A DNA stretch of 64,000 nt from Symbiodinium natans (GCA_905221605.1 CAJNDS010002255.1:27501-91500), one strand, 5' to 3'; shown: positions 52,560 to 62,509, counted from the stretch's first letter. Numbers and translations: made by a program. The notes: generated from the sequence alone by a model not told the origin.

Positions 52560-53340
52560 CAGCAAATCGGCCCTTATATAGAGTGTCATTGAACCATGAG
52601 ACCCACGACACCCTAAACCCGAAAGACACTAAACCCGAAAGCCTGAGCCCTAACGATGCCTAAGCCCCATAGACCCTATAAACACTGAACCCTAACCCTG
52701 CTTAAACCATACAAACAGACCCTAGGCACTGAAGCCTCTAGACCCCAAAGACCCTGAACCCTAAACCCTAAACCCTAAACACTAAACCCTAAACCCTAAA
52801 CCCCTCTCTGGGCCGCCCGCCCACCGCTGCTTGGGGTCGCTATTGGCCGAGCCGCCGCGGGAGAGCTTCGTGGCCTTGCTGGGCCTCAGCCAAAAAGGGG
52901 GAAGGGCCCTGTGACTTTTTGCAATAATAATAATAACAATTATTCTTACCCTTCTTATCATTATTATCAGTATTATTATTGTCTTATTATTTTAACATTG
53001 TTTTTTTTTTTGGGGGGGGGGGGAGGGCTTGGAGCTTAGGGTTAAGCGTTGCGTGCCCCCGAAAAATCACTTAAAAAAGCGCGTTACGAGGCTTTGGGCA
53101 GTCTGCAGTGGATTTGGGCGGGGGAGGGTGGGGGGAGGGGGCTGTAGAGGGCCCAGGAGTCGAGATGGGGTTGGAGAGTTGGTTCTGGGCTTTGGCGTTC
53201 GTAACGTGGGCTCTGCAGCAAGAACAGGCTTCTAGTCGGGCTTGTATTGTAGGACTTAGGAAATAGGGGGGGGGGGGGGGCCTATATGCCTGCTGAGGAT
53301 GAAACCCTAAACCCTAAACCCTAAACCCTAGGTATGGTCA
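52560..53340. other. Decayed C repeats, AT patch and T11-G12 tract
   Basis: CCCTAAA variants at 52610-52805, a GC-rich island at 52808-52905, AATAATAAT/TTATTATTATT patch at 52920-52995, T11G12 at 53001-53023, G-rich DNA to 53180, poly-G at about 53268-53280, and a CCCTAAA array at 53301-53330. No firm gene. Confidence 0.55.
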
Positions 53341-53831
53341 GCTACGTACTTGAACGAGTAGATCATGTTGTGAGCTGGAGCTAAGTGCAAAGATATGCAA
53401 AGGCCAGGCAGAGGGCCCAGCGGGCACGAGATCCCTCCATGAAGGGTTAGGGTTTAGGGTTTAGGGTTGAGGGTTGAGGGTTGTGGGGACTCTCAAAATG
53501 CCCGTAAGGGGCAGGCTGAGTCTCGCCCGGCAAGAGAAACTGCGCACGACGGCCAGACGAGATGGCGATTCGACAGCCTTCCAGGCACAGCGGTTGCGAG
53601 GTTCGTTAATCTTCTGGTGTCATGTCTTTCAATCGTATTTTTCAATCTATAACGCCATTATGTCATATATTATGTCGTCATATTTTTTCGAACTTACTTT
53701 CAGATTAGGAAATCATTATGTCATCATGATATTCTCCAACCTTTCATGTTTTTCGGCGGGCGGGTGGGGGGGAGTGGGGGTGCTAAGGAAAGGGCTGGAC
53801 TGCAGAAACTTTCGTGGCTTATGAACCACAG

Positions 53832-53958
53832 CATAATAAAGGGGGCTGAATAATTATATAGAACAGGGTCTTCCGGGGGGGGGGGGGGGGGGTTATCATA
53901 GTATAGCTATATAGGGATCATGAGGGAAGACTCTTTGTAATTCCGACCCCTCTATTAC
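53832..53958. mobile_element. Family F element with poly-G core
   Basis: ATAATAAAGGGGGCTGAATA at the left and TAATTCCGACCCCTCTATTA at the right are inverted ends. A run of 18 or so G lies in the middle, before GTTATCATAGTATA, shared with the copy at 57949. On the minus strand its terminus supplies the GGTAATAG donor of the exon at 53959. Confidence 0.7.
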
Positions 53959-54059
53959 CGGGCCTGCAAGATTGTGCAAGATCCTCGATCTGGCAGCGGG
54001 CACGTTTGCCAGCGCGGCTTCCTGGCCCTGGTCGACGCGCTTCCGCTTCTTCGGCCGAC
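53959..54059 (-). CDS. Exon with KKRKR motif
   Basis: Minus strand: TTTTCCCGCATTTCAG, an excellent acceptor, then 101 bases. One frame reads RPKKRKRVDQGQEAALANVP then AARSRILHNLA, a plausible nuclear-localisation run. All three frames are open in this GC-rich exon, so the choice rests on composition. The donor CCCG|GTAATAG is the family F end. Confidence 0.5.
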
Positions 54060-54114
54060 CTGAAATGCGGGAAAACTCCGAGGCCCCCAAGCCCAGAACC
54101 GTTCTGCCTCATCC

Positions 54115-54260
54115 CGAAACCCTACACCTGCACCCTAAACCCTAAACCCTAAACCCGAACCCTAAACCCTAAACCCTAAGCCCTAAACCCTAACCCTACT
54201 TCAACCCTAAACCCTAAACCCTAAACCCTGAACCCTGAAGCCTGAAGCCTGAACCCTAGA
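54115..54260. repeat. Decayed CCCTAAA array
   Basis: CCCTAAA with CCCGAAC, CCCTAAG and CCTGAAG variants. The C-G island that follows at 54260-54380 is unassigned. Confidence 0.9.
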
Positions 54261-54738
54261 AGAACTCATACAAGCCTGTGGGCGGGTTTCTGCTCTGAGC
54301 ACCATGCGGCTCGCAAAAGCATGGTCTGGCAGATCAACGGAGTAGATGTACTGCGGCCTGCAATGCTGGCCCGTGGGCTTCAGGTTTAAGACTTGTAGGG
54401 TCTCGTGGAATTTTGGGTTTAGGGTTTAGGGCGAAGGTGCTTAGCTGCGCAGTTTGAATGGGATTCGAGTTCCAGGGCTTGTCTGCTGTGGGACTGGAAA
54501 GGATGCTGCGCAAGAACAAGAGCTGCGACTTACGATGGAACTTCAGGAGCAACGTCCACGTAGGATCCTCTTGCAGTTGCCTGTGTGTTGCTCACAGCAG
54601 TATCGAACTAGGCTCCAGTGTTGAACCTTCTGTCCTCTCTGAACAACGCGAAGGCCCCTGAGCTCCCTCTTACCCCCTTTTGACTTCGCAAGCTTCGGAC
54701 GCTGTCAAGAAGGCCCCAGGTACCGGATCCTGGGAGCC

Positions 54739-55671
54739 TCACGCGTGAAACATGGGTGGCCACAGGATGCCATCTAGCACGGCGCAGTGAAAGGCGAAGT
54801 AGGACGTGCCGGCGAAGGCTGCAAGTTGCAAAGGTCGTCCTGAGACCTCCACGGAACTACTTGGAATGGTCAGCACGGAGTAGGCCCACGCTATGGCCGA
54901 GAGTCCCGAGCATGCGAGTTGCAGCCGGATGAACAGGAAGAGTGTGGCGTTCGGCTTGTCCAGGTAGGCGACGCACATGGGGAGCCAGAAGAGCTCCGTG
55001 AAGAAGAAGATGGCAAAGAAGCCGCAAATCCGATCCACCACATGTTTGGGCAGGGTGCCTGCGACCACAAGCATATGGGCCAGTGCGGGGAAATAGCCCA
55101 CCGCAGCCAAGCCCATGCTTGCGTAGTAGGTGTATCGCAGCCAGTTGAGACTCGGCTGCGCCATGCGGCCCCAGAGGCCCATGGCAGTGTGGTATCTATG
55201 CACCTCGGCTGGGTCAAACCACACTTCGACATGCTTCTCTTACTGGGCTCCAAGATACATATATCTATGTATGTATACTAGGTATGTATCATACTTATAT
55301 TTCTACTTATAAAACATTTTTGTGTATATATATATATACACACACTATGTTCATCCCGTGTCATGTACATGTACCAACTTCCAGCTTCACGGGGGAGCCT
55401 GAGGTGCCAGCCAGTGTGGCAAACCCCCAGACATAGTCGGCCATCAGGAGCGCCCCGAGGCCGCAGTAGACCAAAAGGACCAGGACCTAGGTTGCCCCAG
55501 CAACCTATAGGATTCATAAAAAAAAGAGTGCCCCTTTTCTGCTTATAAAGAGCTGCATCAGGGAACCTAAGCCCGCCCAAAACTACTGGGCATCCCAGGG
55601 ACGGTGCCCCGCCGCCCGGACGACTCTCCCAGGAGAGGTTGGCACACGCCCTCCTGCGCCCCCTCCGCCAT
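54739..55671 (-). CDS. Polytopic membrane protein, probable three exons
   Basis: The final exon 54739-55236 begins after AAGAG with KHVEVWFDPAEVHRYHTAMG and has about four hydrophobic segments: YTYYASMGLAAVGYFPALAH, ICGFFAIFFFTELFWLPMCV, LFIRLQLACSGLSAIAWAYS and FAGTSYFAFHCAVLDGILWP; TGA at 54739. The upstream exon 55379-55486 (108 bases, phase 0 to 0) follows AACCTAG and reads VLVLLVYCGLGALLMADYVW then GFATLAGTSGSPVKLE before GTTGGT. A likely first exon starts at an ATG at 55671, MAEGAQEGVCQPLLGESSGR, with an acidic PLLGE motif typical of membrane-protein N-termini; its donor is not settled. The intron at 55237-55378 holds a TA microsatellite. About five membrane spans; no family recognised. 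Confidence 0.65.
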
Positions 55672-55784
55672 GGCTGGGGATGCTGGGTTTGGGGCTGCTA
55701 CGAAGGGCTCATGATCACATGGTGGCCAAAATGGCACCCCTTGAGCCCGGTTCAAGTGGGCGCACCTTCCTGGCGCAGAATGGC

Positions 55785-56010
55785 GGTTTAGGGTTTAGGG
55801 TTTAGGGTTTAGGGTTTAGGGTTCCGGGCCCGGGGCTGGAATGGAAACAGGAGGTAAGGGGCCTTAAAGGATCTTGGTAGCCACGTCGGCTCCGGCAGTA
55901 CTCCCTCAATACCCCAGCCCAAGCCCCTAAACCCGATAAAGCCCAAACCCCTATACTCAAATACTCAAATACCCTAGCCAAGCCCCTAAACCCGATAAAG
56001 CCTAAACCCT
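55785..56010. repeat. TTTAGGG array and duplicated C-variant block
   Basis: TTTAGGG at 55785-55825, then AAGCCCCTAAACCCGATAAA at about 55920 repeated at about 55980 with TACTCAAATACCCTAGCC between. No gene. Confidence 0.8.
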
Positions 56011-56039
56011 GAAACTATCCTTATACAGGCAGCTCAGCA

Positions 56040-56760
56040 GTCTTCCTTCATACATCGGAGTCGCGCCTCACCCACCCGTGAATGCTAGGCATGACTGCGA
56101 GGGAGTTGTCCTGAGGTAAGCTCAAGCCGGTTCAGGCAAATTTCCGGAAATTCACGGTTTGTGGAAACCGTCTTTGTGTTAACGCCTGTTTCCTAAACGG
56201 TGGTTGGACATTTTGGGTTCCACCATGGAAAAAGACAGCGTCGGGTGTAGGGTACCGTCGAAGGCATGGATGCGAACCGCAAGGTTACATACTCGCAGTC
56301 AAGGAAAAAGGCAGCTGCGCGCGAAAAAAACAAGAAAGAGGCTTTCCAGGACAGCATTCTGTCCACATGGGATAAACCGCCACTTTTATTTACTGAAGAG
56401 AGGAGTGCGCTAGTTTGGTTTTGAAAGTTTTTGCTTTCTTCCCGCTCTCTCTCTCTCTCTCTCTCTCTGTAGCGGTAACTAGATCGGGGTCATATGTTAT
56501 GTGCAGCAGCAGAGACGGGTGGCCCAGTTCCCAGCCTTGTTGAGGGGATGTAGTCTTGGGCTTGGCAGGTTCGGAGAGTCCGAAACGAGATACGTGATCA
56601 AACAAGTGCATGAAAGCACGTAGGGAAGACATGGGCCCATAGGAGCCATATGGTCACGCAGGTTTTGGGTTGTCACGCTTAGGGGGTTTGGGCTTGGTGG
56701 TTGAGGGCTTAGAGGTCTTGGATGTAGCGCCATCACATGATTCATAAAAACCGACGCTCA
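56040..56760. other. Unique spacer, CT tract, no firm gene
   Basis: Weak basic plus frame at 56204-56413, a (CT)n tract at 56446-56470, a minus frame at 56500-56630 with GLSEPAKPKTTSPQQGW, and decayed G variants at 56680-56720. None has supporting splice signals. Confidence 0.4.
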
Positions 56761-56953
56761 CGACATGTTCTCGTTGCGCTTGCTTGCGCATCTTGCTGTT
56801 TTATACGAGGGTTTGGTAAAGTAGATGCCTGAAATTGTGCCTCATTCTATGACCCTTTTGGGGATATTATGTGCTGACCCCAACTCCGCAAGCTTAAACA
56901 ACTTACTGTTGGTTAGTAGAGAATGGGGGAATGAGGTAGCCTACATGATCGGG

Positions 56954-56997
56954 TATATATACATATATATAATTATATATATATATATATGTATATG
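56954..56997. repeat. TA microsatellite
   Basis: Short TATA block before CCCTACACCC heptamer variants. Confidence 0.9.
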
Positions 56998-57089
56998 ATG
57001 TAGGGCCCTAATTCCCGCATTGCCTACTAAGAACCCTATACCCTACACCCTACACCCCAAACCCTAGTACCCTAAACCCTAAACCCTAG

Positions 57090-57194
57090 TACGACAATCG
57101 TGAAGGCATCATCGGCTTTCGTCCTCCAAGCTGCAGATGACCTGGCCATCCTCGCTGGCCTTGGCCACACGAAAGAGATCGAGACGAAACAAGG
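57090..57194 (+). CDS. Exon-like island, strand uncertain
   Basis: Island between CCCTAAA (57060-57090) and TTTAGGG (57195-57235). Plus reads VKASSAFVLQAADDLAILAG then LGHTKEIETK; minus reads PARMARSSAAWRTKADDAFT. The plus frame looks more natural and ends AAACAAG|GTTTAGGG, again a heptamer donor. Confidence 0.45.
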
Positions 57195-57459
57195 TTTAGG
57201 GTTTAGGGTTTCGGGTTTAGGACTTATAGGGCTTAGGGGAAGCTCACAGTACCAAGGGTCTGAGGCTTCCGGGGCTGAACTTATCACCCCAAACAGGAAA
57301 GAAGGGGCCCCCGCTGCCCCCTCCGCCCTCACCTCCCCCCGCCCCACCCCCCCAAAAAAGAACGGAGTTGTTGCAAGATGATGGGCCGTTTGTGGTCCTA
57401 CACTAAAGGGAACATACTAAACAACCGCCCTGGGAACCCTAAATCCTAAACTAGAATCT

Positions 57460-57528
57460 TAAGTGGCTGGCGGTCATGTGCCGCAAGGCTGTGGGGAACC
57501 GCGGGATGAAGTGCACGGTCTCATCCTG
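57460..57528 (-). CDS. Exon-like island, product unknown
   Basis: Minus strand: GAGCATCTAG acceptor, then QDETVHFIPRFPTALRHMTA and SHL. It lies between decayed CCCTAAA (57435) and TTTAGGG (57575) on the plus strand. The donor is unclear. Confidence 0.4.
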
Positions 57529-57948
57529 CTAGATGCTCAGGGAACGCAAGTCAAATGAAACCATCCTGAATCCTGGGGGTTTAGGGTTTAGGGTTTAGGG
57601 TTCACTCCCCTACACCCTGAAGACTCGGGAATGGTTTGAAGGTTCGGGAGATGAAAAGTTTCCAATGAAGGGTTTGGTTTAGGGTTTTGGGTTTTGCGTT
57701 CAGGGGGGTTCCTATAAGAGTTATGGCTTACAGCATGTTACGGGTATGGTAGGGGCATCCCTATTGTCACAATGTTTGAGCGCTTTTGGATTTACGATTT
57801 GGGGATCATACAGGCTTTGGGTTTTGGACGTCTTGGGCGTTTAGCGGTTTTGGGGCCTTTAGGATGTGAGGAGTGGGGCTTTGGGGCTTTGAGGGTTTTA
57901 GGGCTTTGGGTCAGGGTTTGGTAAGTAGGGCTCTATGCAGGCCAGGAT

Positions 57949-58127
57949 TGAATAATGTAGGAGCCTTCATATTTAGAATATGTTATTGTTATTTATTATT
58001 TATTTATTTATTTTTTTTTTTTTTTGGGGGGGGGGGGGGGGGTTGTTATAGTATACTTTTAAGCTTTTAAGGGGACCATCAGGGAATACCATTAGTAATT
58101 ATTCCGACCCCTATATTATGCTAGGGC
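57949..58127. mobile_element. Family F element with T15-G17 core
   Basis: GAATAATGTAGGAGCC at the left and TAATTATTCCGACCCCTATA at the right, with ATTTATTT, T15 and G17 inside and GTTATAGTATA after them. Same architecture as the 53832 copy. Confidence 0.65.
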
Positions 58128-58252
58128 AGAGAAGGTAGAAATCGGAGAGCCGCGCCTCGATTGCACTCAAGTCTGTTGGTTTAGGGCTTGAAGGATCGTA
58201 CTTTGCACTCGACTTGACAAGCCCCAGACCATCCTAAACCCTAAACCCTAAA

Positions 58253-58258
58253 CCCCCC

Positions 58259-58289
<31 letters not shown>

Positions 58290-58291
58290 AA
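58253..58291. repeat. C27-A12 hybrid homopolymer
   Basis: CCCTAAA passes into 27 C and then 12 A, almost the same as C29-A12 at 19047-19087. Confidence 0.95.
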
Positions 58292-58549
58292 GAAGAAAAC
58301 AACCTAAACTCTCTAAACCCTCAATCTCTGAAGGCTTGGGGTTATGATACAGGGTGAGAGAAGCCTTGATCCTCCATCCATGAGCCTGTGCTCCGAACAT
58401 CTCGAAGGCCGCAACCCGAAAGGACAAAGCCCTAGGCCTTGAAATTTGCCTGGGGGCTCGGAGCCCCGCCTAAGCCCTAAACCCTAAACCCTAAGCCCTG
58501 CCTGACCTAAAAACCCTAAACCCTAAACCCCAAATCCCAAATCCCAAAC

Positions 58550-58643
58550 CCTCCTCCATGTTGCGGATGCAGACGACGCCCTCGCGGCCCGCGCTTAAAA
58601 GCGCGGGGCCGCAGTGCTCCAGGGCGAGGAGGCTGTCGTTTGC
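58550..58643 (-). CDS. WD40-like exon with GTTTGGG donor
   Basis: Minus strand: CCGCTGAG acceptor, then ANDSLLALEHCGPALLSAGR and EGVVCIRNMEE. ALLSAGREGVVCIRNM fits WD40 strands b-c. It ends at G|GTTTGGGATTTGGG, a heptamer variant. Bounded by CCCTAAA (58470-58550) and TTTAGGG (58655 on). The GC palindrome CCGCGCTTAAAAGCGCGG lies inside the exon. Confidence 0.6.
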
Positions 58644-58654
58644 CTCAGCGGGCT

Positions 58655-58845
58655 TAGGTGTATTTAGGGCTTAGGGCTAAGGGCTTAGGGTTTAGGGTTT
58701 AGGACTTGGGGTTTAGGGATTTGGGGTTGAGGGTGTGGGGTTGAGGGATTTTAGGGCCTACAGCGTCTAGGGAGTAGGGGTTGAGGTTTTGGGGGTTTGG
58801 GGTTGGGGCTTGAGGGTGTAGGGTTGAGGGTTCAGGATTTCGTGG
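58655..58845. repeat. Decayed TTTAGGG block
   Basis: TTTAGGG, GTTGAGG and GTTTGGGG variants over about 190 bp. Confidence 0.85.
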
Positions 58846-58892
58846 AGGGTCGGTACCTCACCTGTAGATAGCCCTCAGTACCTGCACCTCAC

Positions 58893-58999
58893 TTGCACAT
58901 GCACTCGGAGCTGTGGTACGAACGTGCCAGTGCCATCGAGCTGGAACCTCACCAACTTCGGCGAACCGCGGGAAGGAGGAAGAAACGGCAAGTAAGCAT
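58893..58999 (-). CDS. Exon-like segment, product unknown
   Basis: Minus strand: GCATCAATCCAG acceptor, 107 bases reading DAYLPFLPPSRGSPKLVRFQ then LDGTGTFVPQLRVHVQ, and GTGAGG donor. LVRFQLDGTGTFVPQLRVHV has a beta-strand pattern. A second GTGAGG lies slightly downstream at 58866. No array touches the borders. Confidence 0.5.
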
Positions 59000-59294
59000 C
59001 TGGATTGATGCAAAGAGTCACTGCTACAGCATAAACTTTGGCATAAACGATGCAAAGCGACTAACCTCAGCCAGACGCACTTCTGCGGCTAACTGTGCTG
59101 CGTGTCACCCCCTCATGCAGCCAGAACCATGGGCTGCGAGTACGAGGCTCCCACCGCCACTGTTGCATCGATGCCTTCCTTGTCCAATATGCCCCACCTT
59201 GAAGCACTTGAGTCTGAACTAAGCTGGCAATGCCAACACTATATAACACGCAACTTGCTCCAGTAAAGCTGATGAAGAGTCAGAGAAGTCAAAA

Positions 59295-59343
59295 CCCTCA
59301 ACCCTATGCTAAACCCTAAACCCTAAACCCTAAACCCGTTAGG
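59295..59343. mobile_element. Telomere-like insertion with degenerate flanking repeat
   Basis: 49 bp of CCCTAAA-type DNA between GAGTCAGAGAAGTCAAAA and GAGTCGAAGAGATCAAAA (14 of 18 positions agree). 49 is seven heptamers. Weaker than the 28.8 kb example. Confidence 0.4.
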
Positions 59344-59654
59344 GAGTCGAAGAGATCAAAAAAACAAGGCGCTGAGACGACCGAAGGGTCATGCTGAGTG
59401 CCCTGGCCAGGTCCACAGCACACCCTTGCAGTCTCCGACGCAAACGTATCTCCTGGCGGTGGATGGGGGTTAGGGTTAAGGGTTTAGGGATTTCGGGTTT
59501 AGGGTTTACAGTAGGGTTTAGGATTTAGGGAGACGGGCTTAGGGTTCCCAGTTGGCGAACACCAGCCTTCGAAAGCCTGAGCACTTCTGAAGAGATCAGA
59601 ACGCTACTCTGAGGTAGCCAGAGGGCCCAATACCCTTTTTCTAGGGAGTCGTGT

Positions 59655-59735
59655 AAATAAATATATATACATATATATATATGTATATATATATGTGTAT
59701 ATATATATGTATATATATATATATATATGTATATG
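59655..59735. repeat. TA/TATG microsatellite
   Basis: ATATATATG repeats, non-coding. Confidence 0.9.
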
Positions 59736-59994
59736 CGCCTTCTTAATTCAGAATGAGGATTCCTAATCAAGTGGTATTGGGCTCTGCTTATCTACACCAA
59801 GCGCGGTCCTGGCCGGGTCGATGGCAACCGATGTAAGCGCGTGGCTGTGGGTGTACCTGGCAGCGGAGGTGTATGGCTTAGTAAGGGTTTACGGTGACCG
59901 ACATTCAGCTTTTCGGGGAGTTCTAGTTTAGTTGAGAAACGGCATCTTGGTAGCTGGCTTTACAACTTCCTGATGGCAGGGGTTTTCTGCAAAT

Positions 59995-60096
59995 TTGGGG
60001 GGGTCTCCGAAAATGGGGGGTATCTTTTGGGGTCCCTTGAAGGGGACTCTACTCTATTTGGGGTACAGAAGGAGTACCCCTTTTCTTGGAAATGCC
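59995..60096. mobile_element. Small TIR element, family I, fourth copy
   Basis: GGGGGGGTCTCCGAAAATGG at the left and GGAGTACCCCTTTTCTTGGA then AATGCCC at the right, inverted. Confidence 0.6.
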
Positions 60097-60224
60097 CTAA
60101 AACGAAATGAGCCTGGGATGTCACACATGGGTCGACACTGCAAGCCCTTGACCATCGTGCAACGGGCGCGGCCTCTGACTGTCAGACCAGCCGTCTGACC
60201 AAACAACGAGGTCCTTCGCGTGTC

Positions 60225-60333
60225 CATTTGGGGGTTTCCGAAATTAGGAGTATCCGGGTCCTGAAAAAGGGAATCCTACTATTTTTCGGTTTTTTTTTCA
60301 GGGTCCCGTGTACTTTCGTAAACTCCCATTTAG
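60225..60333. mobile_element. Small TIR element, family I, fifth copy
   Basis: CATTTGGGGGTTTCCGAAAT then TAGGAG at the left and ACTTTCGTAAACTCCCATTT at the right. Lies 130 bp from the previous copy. Confidence 0.75.
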
Positions 60334-60471
60334 GGCACATGAAAGCACGGCTATTGCTACTCCAGTGCCACTCTTCTTGTAATCCAGGCAGCTGAAAGCC
60401 TTTAGAGTTTAGCGGCCAGCCACGAGCCCTAAGAATCCGGGCGTGGGCGCTTGCATCCGAAAACTGCAACC

Positions 60472-60586
60472 CTACTATTTGCTCAAGAACCTCCCTCAAA
60501 AACACAAGAGAATAATCCCCACACTACCCCTGTAATCAAGAATTGTTTTTGCTTTCTTGTTCGGGTGGTTCTTCAGCAAAGAGTAG
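60472..60586. mobile_element. Small TIR element, family C copy 5
   Basis: CTACTATTTGCTCAAGAACC ... GGGTGGTTCTTCAGCAAAGA then GTAG. The left end gives the full family C terminus CTACTATTTGCT. Confidence 0.75.
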
Positions 60587-60751
60587 AACATGTCCGGTCC
60601 TTGCCATCCACCAGAGCCATGCTATCTTCGGTAGCCGCTGCCGGGCCTGCGTTCGTCACACCTCGGAGAGGAGGAGAGGGCATCCGGGTTTTTGGGGGCG
60701 GGTGTTTTTGAGGCTTTCTGTTCAGGGGCGCTCCGAAGAGCGCAAGCAGTT

Positions 60752-61240
60752 CGTTTAAACCCTAAACCCTAAACCCTAAACCCTGCTTCTAAACTGCCAA
60801 GGAGGACGGAAGGCGCCGTGGGCAGGTGAGCTGTAGGCATGACCCGCACGTACTGAGGCGTCTCACGGAGCGGCGTCTCTCGCAGCTTCCTGCATGTCCG
60901 GGGCTTACATAATTAGGGGTACGTTTAGGGTTTAGGGTTTAGGGTTTAGGGTTTAGGGTTACTAGAAGGAAATCCTACTATGTGGAGATCTATGTTTGGG
61001 GGTCCCCCTAAATTCGCTAACCCCTATTGATGGTCCCCGATAAAATGGGTACCCCTAGCAGGGATCCGAAAAGAGGGAATTGACCGTATTGGGTTGCATA
61101 GGGCGTAGAATGAATAAGGGGCTCCCCAGCACCTGGCCTCTTTCTCATTCGGAGGGTATGGGATGTAGAAGGACGATACCCCCCCCCCACCCCGGGCCCC
61201 TAAACCCTAAACCCCAAACCCCAAACCCTAAACCCTAAAC
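60752..61240. other. Arrays around a GC island and a family I-like piece
   Basis: CCCTAAA at 60757-60785, TTTAGGG at 60923-60960, CCCTAAA at 61198-61240. Island 60786-60920 is unassigned. AAATCCTACTATGTGGAG...GGGGGTCCCCCTAAATTCGC at 60968 resembles a decayed family I end. Confidence 0.5.
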
Positions 61241-61339
61241 CTCCACCATGTGCCGTTGCCTCATGGACTCCAGGGAATCCACGTGGATCACTTCGGCCGA
61301 GGCAGCCTCGCCCCGTTGGCCTCGCGACAGTCTTGGGTG

Positions 61340-61492
61340 CCCCTACTACCCCCCTTCTCTATACTACTTAGAGAATCAACCCTAATTAAGGTTTTTTGGG
61401 TGGGAACTCGAACCTGGGGGGGGGAGGGGGGGTAGCCCTAAACCCTAAACCTCGGGGGGGGGGGGGGGGCGGATATAGAGGGGTAGTAGGGG
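61340..61492. mobile_element. Singleton TIR element K with inner heptamers
   Basis: CCCCTACTACCCC...TCTATAC at the left and ATATAGAGGGGTAGTAGGGG at the right are inverted. Two CCCTAAA units sit inside at 61435-61451 between G-rich runs. Only one copy seen. Confidence 0.55.
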
Positions 61493-61554
61493 AACCCATG
61501 ACCACCCCAAACTCTGCAGAAGGGCGATCCCCGGCTCAGGGCTCAAAAGGGGTG

Positions 61555-62140
61555 TTTAGGGTTTAGGGTTTAGGGTTTAGGGTTTAGGAATACAAGGCTC
61601 TGGCCCAAGAAGACCACCATGGTGTGCTTGCTTGGCCAGGTGATGTGTAGTACCTGTTGGGAGCATGGCGGAAGGCCATCGTGCTTTTTGGTGCGGAGCG
61701 CAAACCTTTTTTGTTGTTGCTGGAGAGAGAGGGAGGGAGGGAGGGAGGGAGAGAGAGAGAGAGAGCGATGATATACAAGACTCGTCCCATGAATTCTCAG
61801 AGTCGATGACCAAGCGCTGCTTTCCCTAAGGAAGCCCTCGGTCACCCTAAGTCTTTGACCCTGAACCTCGGAGGCAACTCAACGCGACCACAACCGAGCC
61901 AGCGACCGGTTGAGCAAACTGCAGGGAGGAGAGCCGTTGCAGACCTCACACGCTGAGGAGTTCGTAAACGTAAGTCACTACTCAAAAACCTGAACTTCTG
62001 GGGTTAGCACGCACAAGAGGATGCGAACATAAGCTGAATCTAAATCACATTGGCTGCATCACACATGTTCTCCGCGTTGGGGGTTAGGCTGCTATAAGGA
62101 AGCTAGGTAGCAGTACCCGAAGAAAGAGGGGTAGGGGGTC
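61555..62140. other. TTTAGGG array, GGGA tract and unassigned spacer
   Basis: TTTAGGG at 61555-61590, GAGGGAGGGAGG/GAGA tract at 61722-61765, unique DNA to 62140 with no convincing gene. The minus frame at 61600-61845 owes its length to the purine tract. Confidence 0.5.
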
Positions 62141-62379
62141 TGAGCCTCTAGTAGATCTGCAGACCCGCACGGCTTGCGGGATGCCCTGGAGCTACGGGGC
62201 CCGGGCTTTTGGCATCCCAGATGATGAGCTCCCCATACCTGAGATGGCAGTTTTCCACAATAACAGTAGGGAATCCCCCCCTGAGAACCCCCGCAACGGC
62301 AACATATTCCACCTATAAGGTCACAAAACCAGGCCCTTCAGTGCCCTCCAACTTGCAAGCCGATCCCGGAGCTTCATCT

Positions 62380-62509
62380 TCGTTGCTGAGTTCATAAGCC
62401 CCCCCAAAAGGTGTACACCTTCAGTCCTTCAGTTCTATAGGGCCTTATCGTATCCCTAAACCCGAAACCCTAAACCCCTAAACCGCAAAGTGTACTCATT
62501 CAGCTACTA
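62380..62509. mobile_element. Family J element carrying heptamers inside
   Basis: GTTGCTGAGTTCATAAGCCC at the left and AAGTGTACTCATTCAGCTAC at the right match the copy at 5049. Between them, at about 62454-62484, CCCTAAACCCGAAACCCTAA then ACCCCTAAACC replaces the AAAAAGTGTAACAGTGT of the other copy. Confidence 0.75.
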
